From Thoreauomyces humboldtii (lineage: Eukaryota > Chytridiomycota > Chytridiomycetes > Spizellomycetales > Powellomycetaceae), in NCBI GenBank assembly GCA_027596035.1, contig JADGJA010000468.1, positions 1 through 17,604 of the forward strand: 17,604 nt of DNA, in the 5' to 3' direction. Shown piece by piece: positions 1-8,516 of this stretch. A model generated the notes under the pieces. The model did no database searches, had not been told where the DNA came from, and saw only the letters and a list, made by a program, of their open reading frames with translations. Positions within the stretch are counted from its first letter, which is position 1; the number at the start of each line of letters is the position of its first letter. The position numbers and the translations under genes are program-made.

Positions 1-83
1 GGGTAAATACAGAAAGCGGATCGCCCTGACCTGCAGGGAATGCTTCGTGCTGAGACGATGAGGAGGGGGAAGGTTCTCGCCCT

Positions 84-676
84 TCACATGATGGTACACT
101 TGCAACCGGCCTGTTTCTCCTTTGGAGCGGAAGGTGAAGTCCGGACGGAGGTGGCGGAGATGGTCGGTTGTTGCTGCACGTCGTCCGCTTTCGGTTTCTC
201 CACGCTGGGTGCGGGACTCGCGGGAAGGGATGCTGCGACGGGGGGGACGACGATGGACGGTGCTTTGACGGATGGCGATGCCGACGTCGATGATCGAATG
301 GATGACGCCAGTTTGCTCTTCGTGGACGACGCGGAGCGAAGGGAGGGAGATCGGACGGAGGAGCGGGTGGTCGGAGAGCGTGACCGGATGGAGTGAGATC
401 GGATGGACGCTGGGGATGTTGCTGACGCTGGGCTGGCGACGGATGCGGATTCGGCTGCCGGAGGTACGTCGGTGATTTGGGGAAGGTCCTGGACGGGACG
501 ATCAGCCGACGGTGCTGATGGCGAGTGTCGAGTGATGGTCGAGCCTGAAGCCCGACTCGTCCTCTTTGTTGCCGTGGGTTGAAGATCGTCCTGCACTCGG
601 AGGTCCTCCACCGGAAGGGGCGACGCCAGCGGCACCACGATCTGGGGTTGAGATTGTTTCTGTTCGTCCCTGTTGC

Positions 677-708
<32 letters not shown>

Positions 709-1346
709 ACCGTGGTGGCCACGGAGCTCGTGGACAAGGCCGACGACGATGCGTAGGAAGCTCTCCTCCTCGACCTGACCTCGTCGCCATCGCCCCATCC
801 ACCTCCGAGGGCGCTCTCGTCCAACGACAGTCTCGTCTCCTCGAACACGTCCCTGACGCCCTGTCCCGTCCTCGCGCTGCACTCCACGTAGGCGTAGGCG
901 CCGATCCTCTCGGCGACCTCCTCGCCCTGCCTCCTCGTCACGAGACCGAGTCCCGTCCTGTCCGACCTCTCCCTGGCGTCCTCGTCGTCCCTCAGGTCCG
1001 CCTTGCATCCGACGAGGAGGATGGGGATCCGGGCCGAAAAGTAGCGGACCTCGCTGGCCCACTTGTCCTCGACGTTCTCGAGGGACAGGGGGTCGTCGAC
1101 GGCGAAGGCGACGAGGAAGGCGTCCGCGGCGTCGTACGAGAAGGGTCTGAGTCGGTCAAAGTCGCTGGTGCCGGCCGTGTCCCACAGGGAGAGCGAGGGG
1201 GTGGTGTAGGTGTCGGACACGGTGGAGACATGCTGCACGGGAAAGGGGGCCCGACAGTGCACGTGGATGAGGGCAGTCTTTCCGACCCCTTCGTCTCCGA
1301 CGATCACGAGCTTGCGTTGGCGCGAGGAAGGCGGTGGTGGTGGCAT
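84..1346 (-). CDS. Atypical Rho-family small GTPase with long Ser/Pro-rich tail and CaaX box
   Basis: Single-exon protein of 420 residues. The GTPase domain spans about residues 10-175. Visible motifs are the P-loop GDEGVGKT (17-24), the effector Thr42, WDTAGTSDFDRLRP (55-68), the guanine-binding CKAD (114-117) and CSAR (156-159). The DRLRP and LENVEDKW motifs place it in the Rho/Cdc42/Rac group. The Ras Gly12 position is Glu19 and the catalytic Gln61 position is Thr60. About eight residues are missing between switch I and DTAG. Rho proteins with these two sites altered (Rnd, RhoH) are normally GTP-locked, so the same is inferred here. A low-complexity tail of about 240 residues, including ten Asn in a row, ends in Cys-Lys-Cys-Thr-Ile-Met. 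The terminal Met suggests farnesylation and membrane anchoring. The start is the first ATG before the P-loop; upstream in-frame sequence has no ATG. Typical Rho proteins have about 190-200 residues, so the tail is a major extension. Confidence 0.88.
681..707. repeat. (GTT)9 trinucleotide microsatellite coding poly-Asn
   Basis: Nine perfect GTT units on the plus strand, read as AAC codons on the coding minus strand. With one adjacent AAT they make a run of ten Asn in the tail of the Rho-like GTPase. The tract lies outside the GTPase fold, so length change should be tolerated in frame. Confidence 0.95.
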
Positions 1347-1745
1347 CCTCTTGGCGGGGCTCAGAGGGTTACGGACTCGCGTGGGTGAGAAAAGATTGAG
1401 TGCGAACTGCAAACGCGGCGGGGTGGACTGCTGGGGTAGACGATGACTTCGAGACGCGAGAGAGGAGTAATATCATAGCCTGGGGAATGGAATGAGAATT
1501 GGTGGGAACGACGGGACGACCATCTGGCCGCTTTCTCCAACCACGACTCAGCACCAGAGGCGAAACAGGGAGGGGTTGTAACACATGTCCGATGGGATCG
1601 TACAGACCAAAGCCTGTGGCGCAGCACTCGAGTGGGTCGTTTGTGATGTCATCTTTCGGACGAGGTCGGACTTTTGCTGTTCCCTCTCCCTCTCTTTCTT
1701 CCCTTTTCTCTTTCTCGTTCCCTTCCCCCTCTCCCCGCATCCCAG
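1347..1745. promoter_or_regulatory. Divergent intergenic region, probable shared promoter
   Basis: About 400 bp between the start codons of the minus-strand GTPase gene and the plus-strand gene at 1746. The right part (about 1675-1740) is a strong CT-rich tract on the plus strand, immediately before the ATG. No convincing TATA box or coding exon was seen. Assignment as a shared promoter is inferred from the divergent arrangement. Confidence 0.5.
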
Positions 1746-2264
1746 ATGATGTCTCAAGCACAAGCTCTAGGACAGGGATCGCTACGCTGCTGCCTTCTCC
1801 GCACACACCCCCGCTTCCCACCACACACGCAGCACCACCGTCGACCGTCACCATCACCACCACGACCATCAACGTTCATCCGCACCATCGCCTCCCACCC
1901 TCCCGCACTCGGGCCGTTCTCGTTCCTAGGCTCCCTCTTCCCAGACCGTCAACCCACGGTCCCTCCCAACGACTCTCCCCATCCACCTCTTCCTGCACCC
2001 TCCTCGTCCTCGTCCTCGTCCTCCACCACCAGCGACCCGCAGAGGACAGGTCCGCGGTCAGAGGCACACTACTTCTTCGGTCACGACGACACCCCACGCA
2101 TGTCCGACCGAGAAGGTCGTCTCTCCGACGTGCACGAGAGGGACAGGGAATACCTCGAGGCGCTCCAGGACAGGGACGGAGGCGTGTCGGCCGTCCAGAC
2201 AGAGGGAGGCAAGGCCGTGGGTCTCAAGGCCCAGGTCAGGTCAGACATGAAGAGGGTCATCTGA
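1746..2264 (+). CDS. Hypothetical protein, possible mitochondrial presequence
   Basis: 172 residues in one exon; not recognised. The first 66 residues contain no Asp or Glu but several Arg, including FIRTIAS at about 44-50, which is compatible with a cleavable mitochondrial targeting sequence. Residues about 70-105 are Pro/Ser-rich with a run of eight Ser. The last 60 residues are charged and probably helical (DREGRLSDVHERDREYLEAL and following), ending in KRVI. Two consecutive ATGs (1746 and 1749) open the frame right after a CT-rich tract. The stop lies 80 bp from the stop of the convergent DDI1 gene. The composition of the first half is low complexity, so part of it could be untranslated; the C-terminal half looks more protein-like. 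Mitochondrial location is inference only. Confidence 0.5.
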   Translation: MMSQAQALGQGSLRCCLLRTHPRFPPHTQHHRRPSPSPPRPSTFIRTIASHPPALGPFSFLGSLFPDRQPTVPPNDSPHPPLPAPSSSSSSSSTTSDPQRTGPRSEAHYFFGHDDTPRMSDREGRLSDVHERDREYLEALQDRDGGVSAVQTEGGKAVGLKAQVRSDMKRVI

Positions 2265-2324
2265 ATGTGATGGAGGACGAACAATCAAAAATGAACATTA
2301 AGGAAGGAAGAAGAAGAGATTATT

Positions 2325-2336
2325 TTTATTTTTATT
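2325..2336 (-). terminator. Tandem AATAAA poly(A) signals after DDI1
   Basis: Two adjacent AATAAA hexamers on the minus strand (2331-2336 and 2325-2330) start 9 nt beyond the DDI1 stop codon. They lie in the 80-bp gap to the convergent gene, so the two 3' untranslated regions probably overlap. Confidence 0.45.
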
Positions 2337-2344
2337 TCTTGTTC

Positions 2345-4242
2345 TCACTGAAAGAGGAGACTGGCGGCTTGATCGGCGTCCCCGTTCGTGGCGTCCAACG
2401 CTGCGATCGCTTCGGGTTCAGTTATCCCGAGGTCGAGGAGGACCTGGATCTTGGCTCGGTCGTACGACGACGACCCTCTCCCTCCCGTGACGGGTGCTGG
2501 TGCTGGTGGTGGTGGTGGTGGTGGACCTTGACCTTGACCTTGACTTGGTGGTGCAGGTGGAGGTGCAGGTGTGGATGGAACGGTCGAGGTGGAGGGGACC
2601 ACGATGGGGGTCGTCGATGTTCCTCCGCTCCCCGCCGGATGCAGCGGGGTCTCGGGATGCACGGCTCCCTGCGCGGCCGATCCACCTTCCAGGGGCGACT
2701 TTGCCGCCGCGTCGGGATCGTCGGGAGCACCTTCCCATCGCGCCTTTGCCGGTAGTTCGTGTTCCGACAGGAACTTCACTTCCTCCCCGTGGATTCGAAG
2801 ACAGTCCTTCTCGAGGTCGATGACGGCCTGGAAATGCACTTTGTGACTTAGCATTTCCCGTCCATCCAGAAAACCAAAAGACAAACAGAAAGGAGTTCCC
2901 CGCAACCCCGCCATACCGCGTGTCGTTTCAGCATGTCCAACCCAAACAGCAGATCCACGCCCTTTCCCTCCATGATGCTGAACCCGCAAGGCAGGAACTG
3001 ACTGCCGACCTTCATAGGAGCCGAATGGATCCTCCCCAGGATCTTTGCCGTCCCCACTCCCTGAGCGATGCCCGCGTATCGCGTGTCGAGGAGATGCATC
3101 ATGTTGCAGCTCTCGGCCAGCTCCGGACTCATGATGGTGGACTGGGCTCCCGAATCCACGAACGCCTTCACGGGCTTGCCGTTCACGATCACGGGGATGT
3201 ACAGCATCACCACTCGACCGAACGACTCGGGATGGTATTCCATCGCGTTCTGCATGGTCATGTATGCGATGATCAGTTTCGCATAACAAAACATTTTTCA
3301 TGACGGAACCCCGGAGAAGACTACTCACGCCTTCATTCTCGAGGATGTTGGCCTGCTTGATGGACTCTTCGATGCGCCGCTGAGCATCGACGTCAAACGG
3401 ATCTGCGTTACGTAACGCTTCCTGGAACGCGAGGGGGATTCAGTGACCCCGATACATGCACGTTGGAAATCGCGTAGCATCCCTATCCTTCCTGTACCTC
3501 CTGAGCCCGCTGGTTCTCCTCCATCTCTCTCCGTTTCGTTTCGAGCTCGATGTACATCCGAGCGAAAAGATCTGGATCGTTCTGTGCGGCGGTGGCGAGA
3601 GGTGCGTTGTACTGACATCATGAAGAGGGACATGGAAACGAGCATGAGCAGAATTATTCTAGAGTCAACGTGGCTGGGTTTTTCCTTACAGATGCGAGGT
3701 TCCGCAGCATGTGAGGGTCTGCCAGGATCTGCTGACGGACGGTTTCTGCAAGGGCACGAGGATCCCTCGACGTGGCTCCACCGCTGATGTAAAGAGAGAA
3801 AGAGAGAGAGAGAAAAACGAGATGTCACGCGCTGTCCCACTCCAGTTCAGTACAGTCCAGTCCACACTCGCAAACGGGTCTCACGTTCTTCCGCCTCCAT
3901 GTTGTTGTTGCCGCTGTTGCTGTTGCTGTCTCCTGCTCACGAACACGAGCTCGTCGTGCTTTATCCCGGCAGCCGAGATGGTCTGCTTTGGATCGGCGAG
4001 TTGGTTTCCATTGAAGATGAGGATCTGCTGAGCTGGTGGTATCTGCATCTCGACCTCCACGAGGGCCGACAAGGTTTCGACCTGGGGAAATGAAAAAGTA
4101 AAAGAGAGGTGAGTTGGGATGTAAGGGGGGGGATCAGACCGAGACCGGAAAGTAAACCGTATGGTCGGGCCTGTACCTCCATGCTCCCGTCCACATCGAG
4201 AGAGTGCAGGTTGCCTTGGTCGTCCGAGAGATGGATCCGCAT
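2345..4242 (-). CDS. DDI1: DDI1 homologue: UBL - retroviral-type aspartyl protease - UBA ubiquitin shuttle
   Basis: Seven exons: 4177-4242, 3885-4081, 3690-3783, 3498-3611, 3329-3421, 2917-3249 and 2345-2827. They join in frame to 459 residues. The order matches the family: an N-terminal ubiquitin-like fold (1-72, [11 protein letters not shown]... to LVFVSRR), a helical segment ([18 protein letters not shown]), then the dimeric aspartyl protease. The protease has [12 protein letters not shown] with catalytic Asp220, [12 protein letters not shown] and [13 protein letters not shown]-terminal UBA follows (about 420-459, [20 protein letters not shown]) and ends exactly at LLFQ. A Pro/Gly/Gln-rich linker of about 60 residues separates the protease from the UBA. 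DDI1 proteins bind polyubiquitin, cleave highly ubiquitylated substrates and support proteasome and DNA-damage functions in cytosol and nucleus. All key residues look intact. A Gln-rich patch follows the UBL. Introns are 95, 101, 78, 76, 79 and 89 nt. Confidence 0.96.
2494..2546. repeat. GTG-type microsatellite and ACCTTG hexamer repeats in the DDI1 linker
   Basis: The plus strand shows a run of GGT/GTG units followed by three ACCTTG copies and a degenerate fourth. On the coding strand these give the poly-Pro and Gln-Gly repeats of the linker between the protease and UBA domains. All unit lengths are multiples of three, so the frame is kept. Confidence 0.85.
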
Positions 4243-5220
4243 GGCACTGAGTGGGGAAGCGAAACCTTTGGATTGATATGAGAGAGTCTCACTCCTGAAC
4301 TAGACACGGATTTCGGATGTTCCTGGCTGCTTTGGCTGCTGGATGCTGAGAGTCGATGGTGCGGCGAGATGGTCTCTTTTGACCGTGGAGCTAGCCCTTG
4401 GTGACAAAGTGGTAACGCGAGGACAGAGGGAGGGGGGAGGGGAGGCGCGAGCTTTTCATTTCCGATCTTTACTTGGGAAGCACAGCCACACTGAATCAAA
4501 GGACAACGATTCACTCTAAGCATACGACGACATGATGCAGAGTACAGACGGTATCAGTCCCGGGAAGAGTCATCACATGTGTGACCTCGTCCAATCAGGC
4601 AGTCAGTACGCTTTCGAGGGGTTCTTTATTCCCCTGCATCGTTTTCCATACATAGAACGTTGGCGTGCTGCCGACGCGGTTGGAGGTTAGGCAGCTGCCA
4701 CCGGTTGTGATGGAGGTTAGGCAGTGCATCCCCGCCATCTGTGGGCACCGCCGTCAGAACAAGGTATGCAAAGTAAAGGCTGCGCTGGTCCGCATGCCAG
4801 GTCCTGGACGGAGGAGGAGGTGGATGAGGTTCTCGGGAGTTTCCATCTCGGGTCTTCGCTCATGTCTGATGACCGCTTTACTTGCATCGACTTTCAGTAC
4901 ATCGCCACTACGCTTGTGCGATCATGATCAGACCACGCTTTCTCCTGAGCGGCACGCTTTAGAGAAAGTGCATCAAGAGGGCCGGTGTCCGTGTGCCTGG
5001 TTTTACATAAACGTCGTATATCCGGGCAGCTGCAGTTGAGCGGAGTTTGACAGGGGTCTGTCGGGGTTTCCCCTCCTCCTGACTACCCAGCTTCCCAGCA
5101 TGATGACTCGTAGATATAAACTGTATGAGCCCTCCAAGGCTTCAGGGATAAAGCATTTGTACCCTGGACCAAGCCTCCTAGGCATAAGGAAACTTTACTC
5201 CACCAGACACGGTCTCTGGC
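4243..5220. other. Gene-free interval upstream of DDI1 and the membrane-protein gene
   Basis: About 980 bp between two divergent start codons. It must hold both promoters and 5' untranslated regions. Only short ORFs without family resemblance occur, such as a 124-codon frame around 4665-5039 that does not read as a conserved protein. A 14-bp direct repeat lies at 4681-4724. No RNA gene was recognised. Confidence 0.55.
4681..4724 (+). repeat. 14-bp direct repeat TGGAGGTTAGGCAG, two copies 30 bp apart
   Basis: Identical 14-mers at 4681-4694 and 4711-4724 in the gene-free interval. They could be paired protein-binding sites for the flanking promoters or a chance duplication; nothing else in the window supports either. 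Confidence 0.6.
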
Positions 5221-7913
5221 ATGTCCGACTATCATGATAATTCTCGAATCGACTCTTATCACTGCGCTATGGAAGTCAGCCAGAAGGAGATGGAAGATCC
5301 CTCGAAAATGGATCAAGCGAATGCTCACATAGAGAGGAGACAGCATTGGTTGGATTCGGTGAGTAGAACACCCTCGATGCCATGCTACTCGGTTACAACC
5401 ATGCTGAGTCGGAGTTTTGCACTTCTCAGACAAGACTTTGGATTGCGCGGGATGTTACGTTGGCAGTGTTGCTGACTGGAGCGCTGGGGCTGGGAATGAT
5501 GGAGGTGAGACGAAACCTTCCATCTACGATGATCTCTCCATCGATAGAATATTTCTCATCCGAAGGTTGCATTGGCGGAAAGGTAGTGGTGGTAGCGAAC
5601 GACTCGATATGGTATTCGCTGGCTGGGTTTGCCATCGGCGCCATCGTTCAAGTCGCCCTGTTTCCACTCGCCAATCTCGTACGACTTCTGTGCCAGCTAT
5701 GGTTCACTCGGCAGCTCGTCAAGGAGGGCATGCATGCGGAGAACGTCTTAGCGGCCTGGAGCGCCCTGTACAGCGGCTCGTTCCGTGGCATTGAGGACAT
5801 TATGAGCGGCGCTAGGAATCCGATCGTGATCCTGTTGATAGCCTTCTTTTGCCTCGAGGTGAGAGGAAGCGCGATTCGTGTCTTGCTCGAGAGGACTGAG
5901 GTTTTCAATCTGAAAATTGCTCTCCTGCCCCGCTTTCTGGCTGCCAGGCGGTCGTGATCGGAGCCATCGGAAACCTTTACGAGATCAGGACCACGCAGAC
6001 CACCAAAGCCACTGGCATGTGGCGAGATCTGTCCTGGGACACGTTTCCGGTCGACGTGGATGTGGGAGAAGTCCTGGACTCCTGCCAAGGCAACCTCTTC
6101 TCGGGTCTTTGCGCCGATCTCTACCAGAACGGGATGATTCCTGATTCTCCCCTCGTGGAATGCAGCGAGGACGGACAGATATGCCAGGGTAGTGGTCACG
6201 TCGCAATCTACCCGATGAGCACGTATGCGAGATGGAACCGCCTTCGCTGAACCAAGACTTTGCGTTGACTCGTGGCTTCTTTCTTGTCGTGTAGTAGCAC
6301 TTATGGGTACCCGTATACGTTTCCTTTCACCTCGCTGCTCTCCGGAGATACCGTTACAGCAGAAGTCATGTCGGCAAAAGTGAACATCACATGCGACAGC
6401 TCCACGGAATTCGCGATCGAGACGATGGACACCGAGTCATGGAGTGAGTATGGTTTGTTCGAACGGGCAATGCTGTTATATGCTTTCTGTTAATCTTTCA
6501 CTTGGGCTCCCTGCAGTGTATGGTGAAACCTTGGTGAATGCCACGGTCAATGGAACATCATATTACAGCACCGGTCAAACATACGGAAGATATGGCGTCA
6601 TGTATCGTAGCGGCACAACCCATTAGATCGTCATGATCGTACCCATTTTCTCATTCTTCCCGCGTCCAGATACGGCAGCAACGATACACGCCGCGTGGAG
6701 ATCGGTACACTCCCCTTCGACACCCTGATCGGGGACGACTTCTCTTTCGTCCTCTTTGCGAAAAACTTCCAGCAGCCTCTTCGCGGGTTCCAGCCGATCT
6801 TCGATCCGACGATAGGGAGCAACCTGCAGCTGACCTACTGCACGATCCAGGTCGGGACGGCGAGGGCGGACATCGAGACCGAGGTCGTGTTCACGACACC
6901 GAGCTTGATAACCGAGTTGAAAAGCTACAGCGCCATTGAACCTTACGTCAAGATCGACGTGACCGCTCCGGAGCAAACAGCGTTGTTTTCGAGTTTCATA
7001 GCTCTGCACTATTGGTTCGTTTTTCACCACATCGGTTTTTGAAACAGGAAAGATAACACTGACGGGTTTTCGCCCCTCTACGTCAGGTTCAGCTGCTACT
7101 TCTGGTACTGTCCGAATTTCGGCGACGGGATACCATCCTATGACTCGCAATGCGGGTTGTTGCAGAAATCGCCTTCCTTTACGGACAACTTTGACTGGGA
7201 CGGTCAAATCGAACAGACGATCTCAGCACTGGTCAGGAGCAACCTTATGGTTTTCGCTGGCTACGCCTTGATCGGCAGTCAGAGTTCGAACGGAACGGCT
7301 CCGGCTACCGTAAAGACGTTTCAAGGGTACAGCAAGCTAGGTAAGGGACACAAGAGAAGATTCCCATCTTCTGCTCCTACTGACTCCTAATGATTCTCTT
7401 TCGCAACTCGCAGTCACATCCAGTTCATGCAACATCCTCCTCCTCTTCGGTGTCATCGCATCCGTCCTCCTCGTCATTCTCACGACGATCAAAGACTACT
7501 GCGGTCGTCGTTGGCCCACCATCGATCGAGGCATGAACATGACCGACTCGGTGTACGGTCTCCTGGCCGCCTTCGATTCCCGTTTCCTGAACGCGAGCGC
7601 CTCCAGCAGCCAGGAGGATAACATACCGGAAGTCGGTGACGGTGACCTGAACCCCGACGCGGTCAAGAACCAACTCAGGGGGAAGAACCTGCAATTGGGG
7701 ATGCGCATGCTCCATCGACGACGTGGCGCTGATGGCATATTGGAGGGAGACGCGGAGAGGGCGAGTCTGTCGAGAAACGCTGACATTAACGAGGTCGAGG
7801 AGGGGAGGGCGAAAAAAAGGGTGACCAAGAATGCCAGCGCTGGGGACGTCCTTGACAGGAAACGCACGGTGATGTCTCGATCAGTTGTTCTGGAGGATCA
7901 TGAGGATATGTGA
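5221..7913 (+). CDS. Predicted four-span membrane protein with a large extracytoplasmic domain
   Basis: Eight exons: 5221-5358, 5430-5858, 5948-6222, 6295-6443, 6517-6601, 6670-7014, 7087-7340 and 7414-7913. They join in frame to 724 residues. Hydrophobic spans lie near residues 55-72, 106-128, 177-197 and 566-583. Between spans three and four lies a domain of about 370 residues with paired cysteines and several N-glycosylation sequons (VNIT, VNAT, VNGT, SNDT, SNGT), so it probably faces outside or the lumen. The N-terminal 50 residues and the 140-residue C-terminal tail are charged and would be cytoplasmic. I do not recognise a named family. The layout resembles uncharacterised membrane proteins of early-diverging fungi; this is an impression, not a search result. 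Exon 3 uses the donor at 6223; a nearer GT at 6189 breaks the frame. Exon 4 has a tandem TAGTAG acceptor. Introns are 68-89 nt. Confidence 0.8.
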
Positions 7914-8516
7914 AAGGATGTTCCTTTTTGTTTTGTTTTGGCTCATGTACATTTGTCGCTGTTGCTCGTAGCTTTTTCTACATATATTCTGCCTTCACAT
8001 TTTTGATCTCATAGAATCCGAAGCGGATGTCAACTGGCATTTGTTTTCTCCCTGGCCATGCTTTTAGCTCGCTAGCGATACCTGCACGTCCTGATTGACG
8101 AGGAGGAAATCTTAGGAATCGAGGGATACTCATGATGCCCTGGAAAGACATACCTAAAGTCTTGTCAGGAACCGGTAGAGATGCTCCACGTTGCGCTCCA
8201 GGATTCTGCCTTATCGCATTCCCCATCGCCTCCAGCCTGCTGTCTGCTTGCTTGCAACTAGACTGCACGACTGGAAACCCGGCTACGTTCGGTGTGCAAA
8301 AGCGTTTGGAGATCTGGGGAATCCCCACATCTCGCGGGGGCTTCGCCTAAGGTTCTGCACACCGGAGATGCCGGAAGCGTGGTGGCGCCCGCCTTGTCGA
8401 ACCACGACACAAAACCCCGTTACAAGACGAGATCCCGCAAAATCGACGTCATGAGATGGGATGAATGGTCGCTCTGGGAATCGTCGAATGCATTGCCACC
8501 CGGCAGCGGAGGGAGA
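7914..8516. other. Convergent 3' interval, no gene seen
   Basis: About 600 bp between the stop codons of the membrane-protein gene and HUS1. The left end is T-rich (TTTTTGTTTTGTTTTGG near 7925), fitting a 3' untranslated region. A minus-strand frame of 116 codons at 7978-8328 opens with GTG and shows no family features. A branched inverted-repeat structure lies at 8290-8364. Confidence 0.55.
8290..8364. repeat. Branched inverted repeat: 9-bp outer stem enclosing two hairpins
   Basis: CGGTGTGCA (8290-8298) is the exact reverse complement of TGCACACCG (8356-8364). Inside are a hairpin at 8310-8332 (TGGGG/CCCCA around an AAT loop, then one mismatch and four more pairs) and a small GGC-TTC-GCC hairpin at 8339-8347. 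The arrangement would fold as a three-way junction in RNA or a cruciform in DNA. It lacks tRNA features. Confidence 0.55.

Noticed and set aside
579..1388. 269-codon plus-strand open frame
   Set aside because: Exact antisense shadow of the Rho-like GTPase; no start context or family resemblance, and the minus strand encodes a recognisable GTPase.
4665..5039. 124-codon plus-strand frame in the gene-free interval
   Set aside because: No family resemblance, no supporting splice partners, and it spans the direct repeat; better explained as non-coding.
5505..5565. Possible extra intron inside exon 2 of the membrane-protein gene (GTGAGA donor)
   Set aside because: Removal to either AG (5547 or 5565) shifts the frame, while reading through stays open and is retained.
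6189..6294. GT at 6189 as donor of intron 3 in the membrane-protein gene
   Set aside because: Joining to the acceptors at 6294 or 6297 breaks the frame; the donor at 6223 (GTATGC) gives a 72-nt intron and keeps the downstream frame.
7978..8328. 116-codon minus-strand frame between convergent genes
   Set aside because: Opens with GTG, overlaps the inverted-repeat structure and shows no conserved motifs or splice context.
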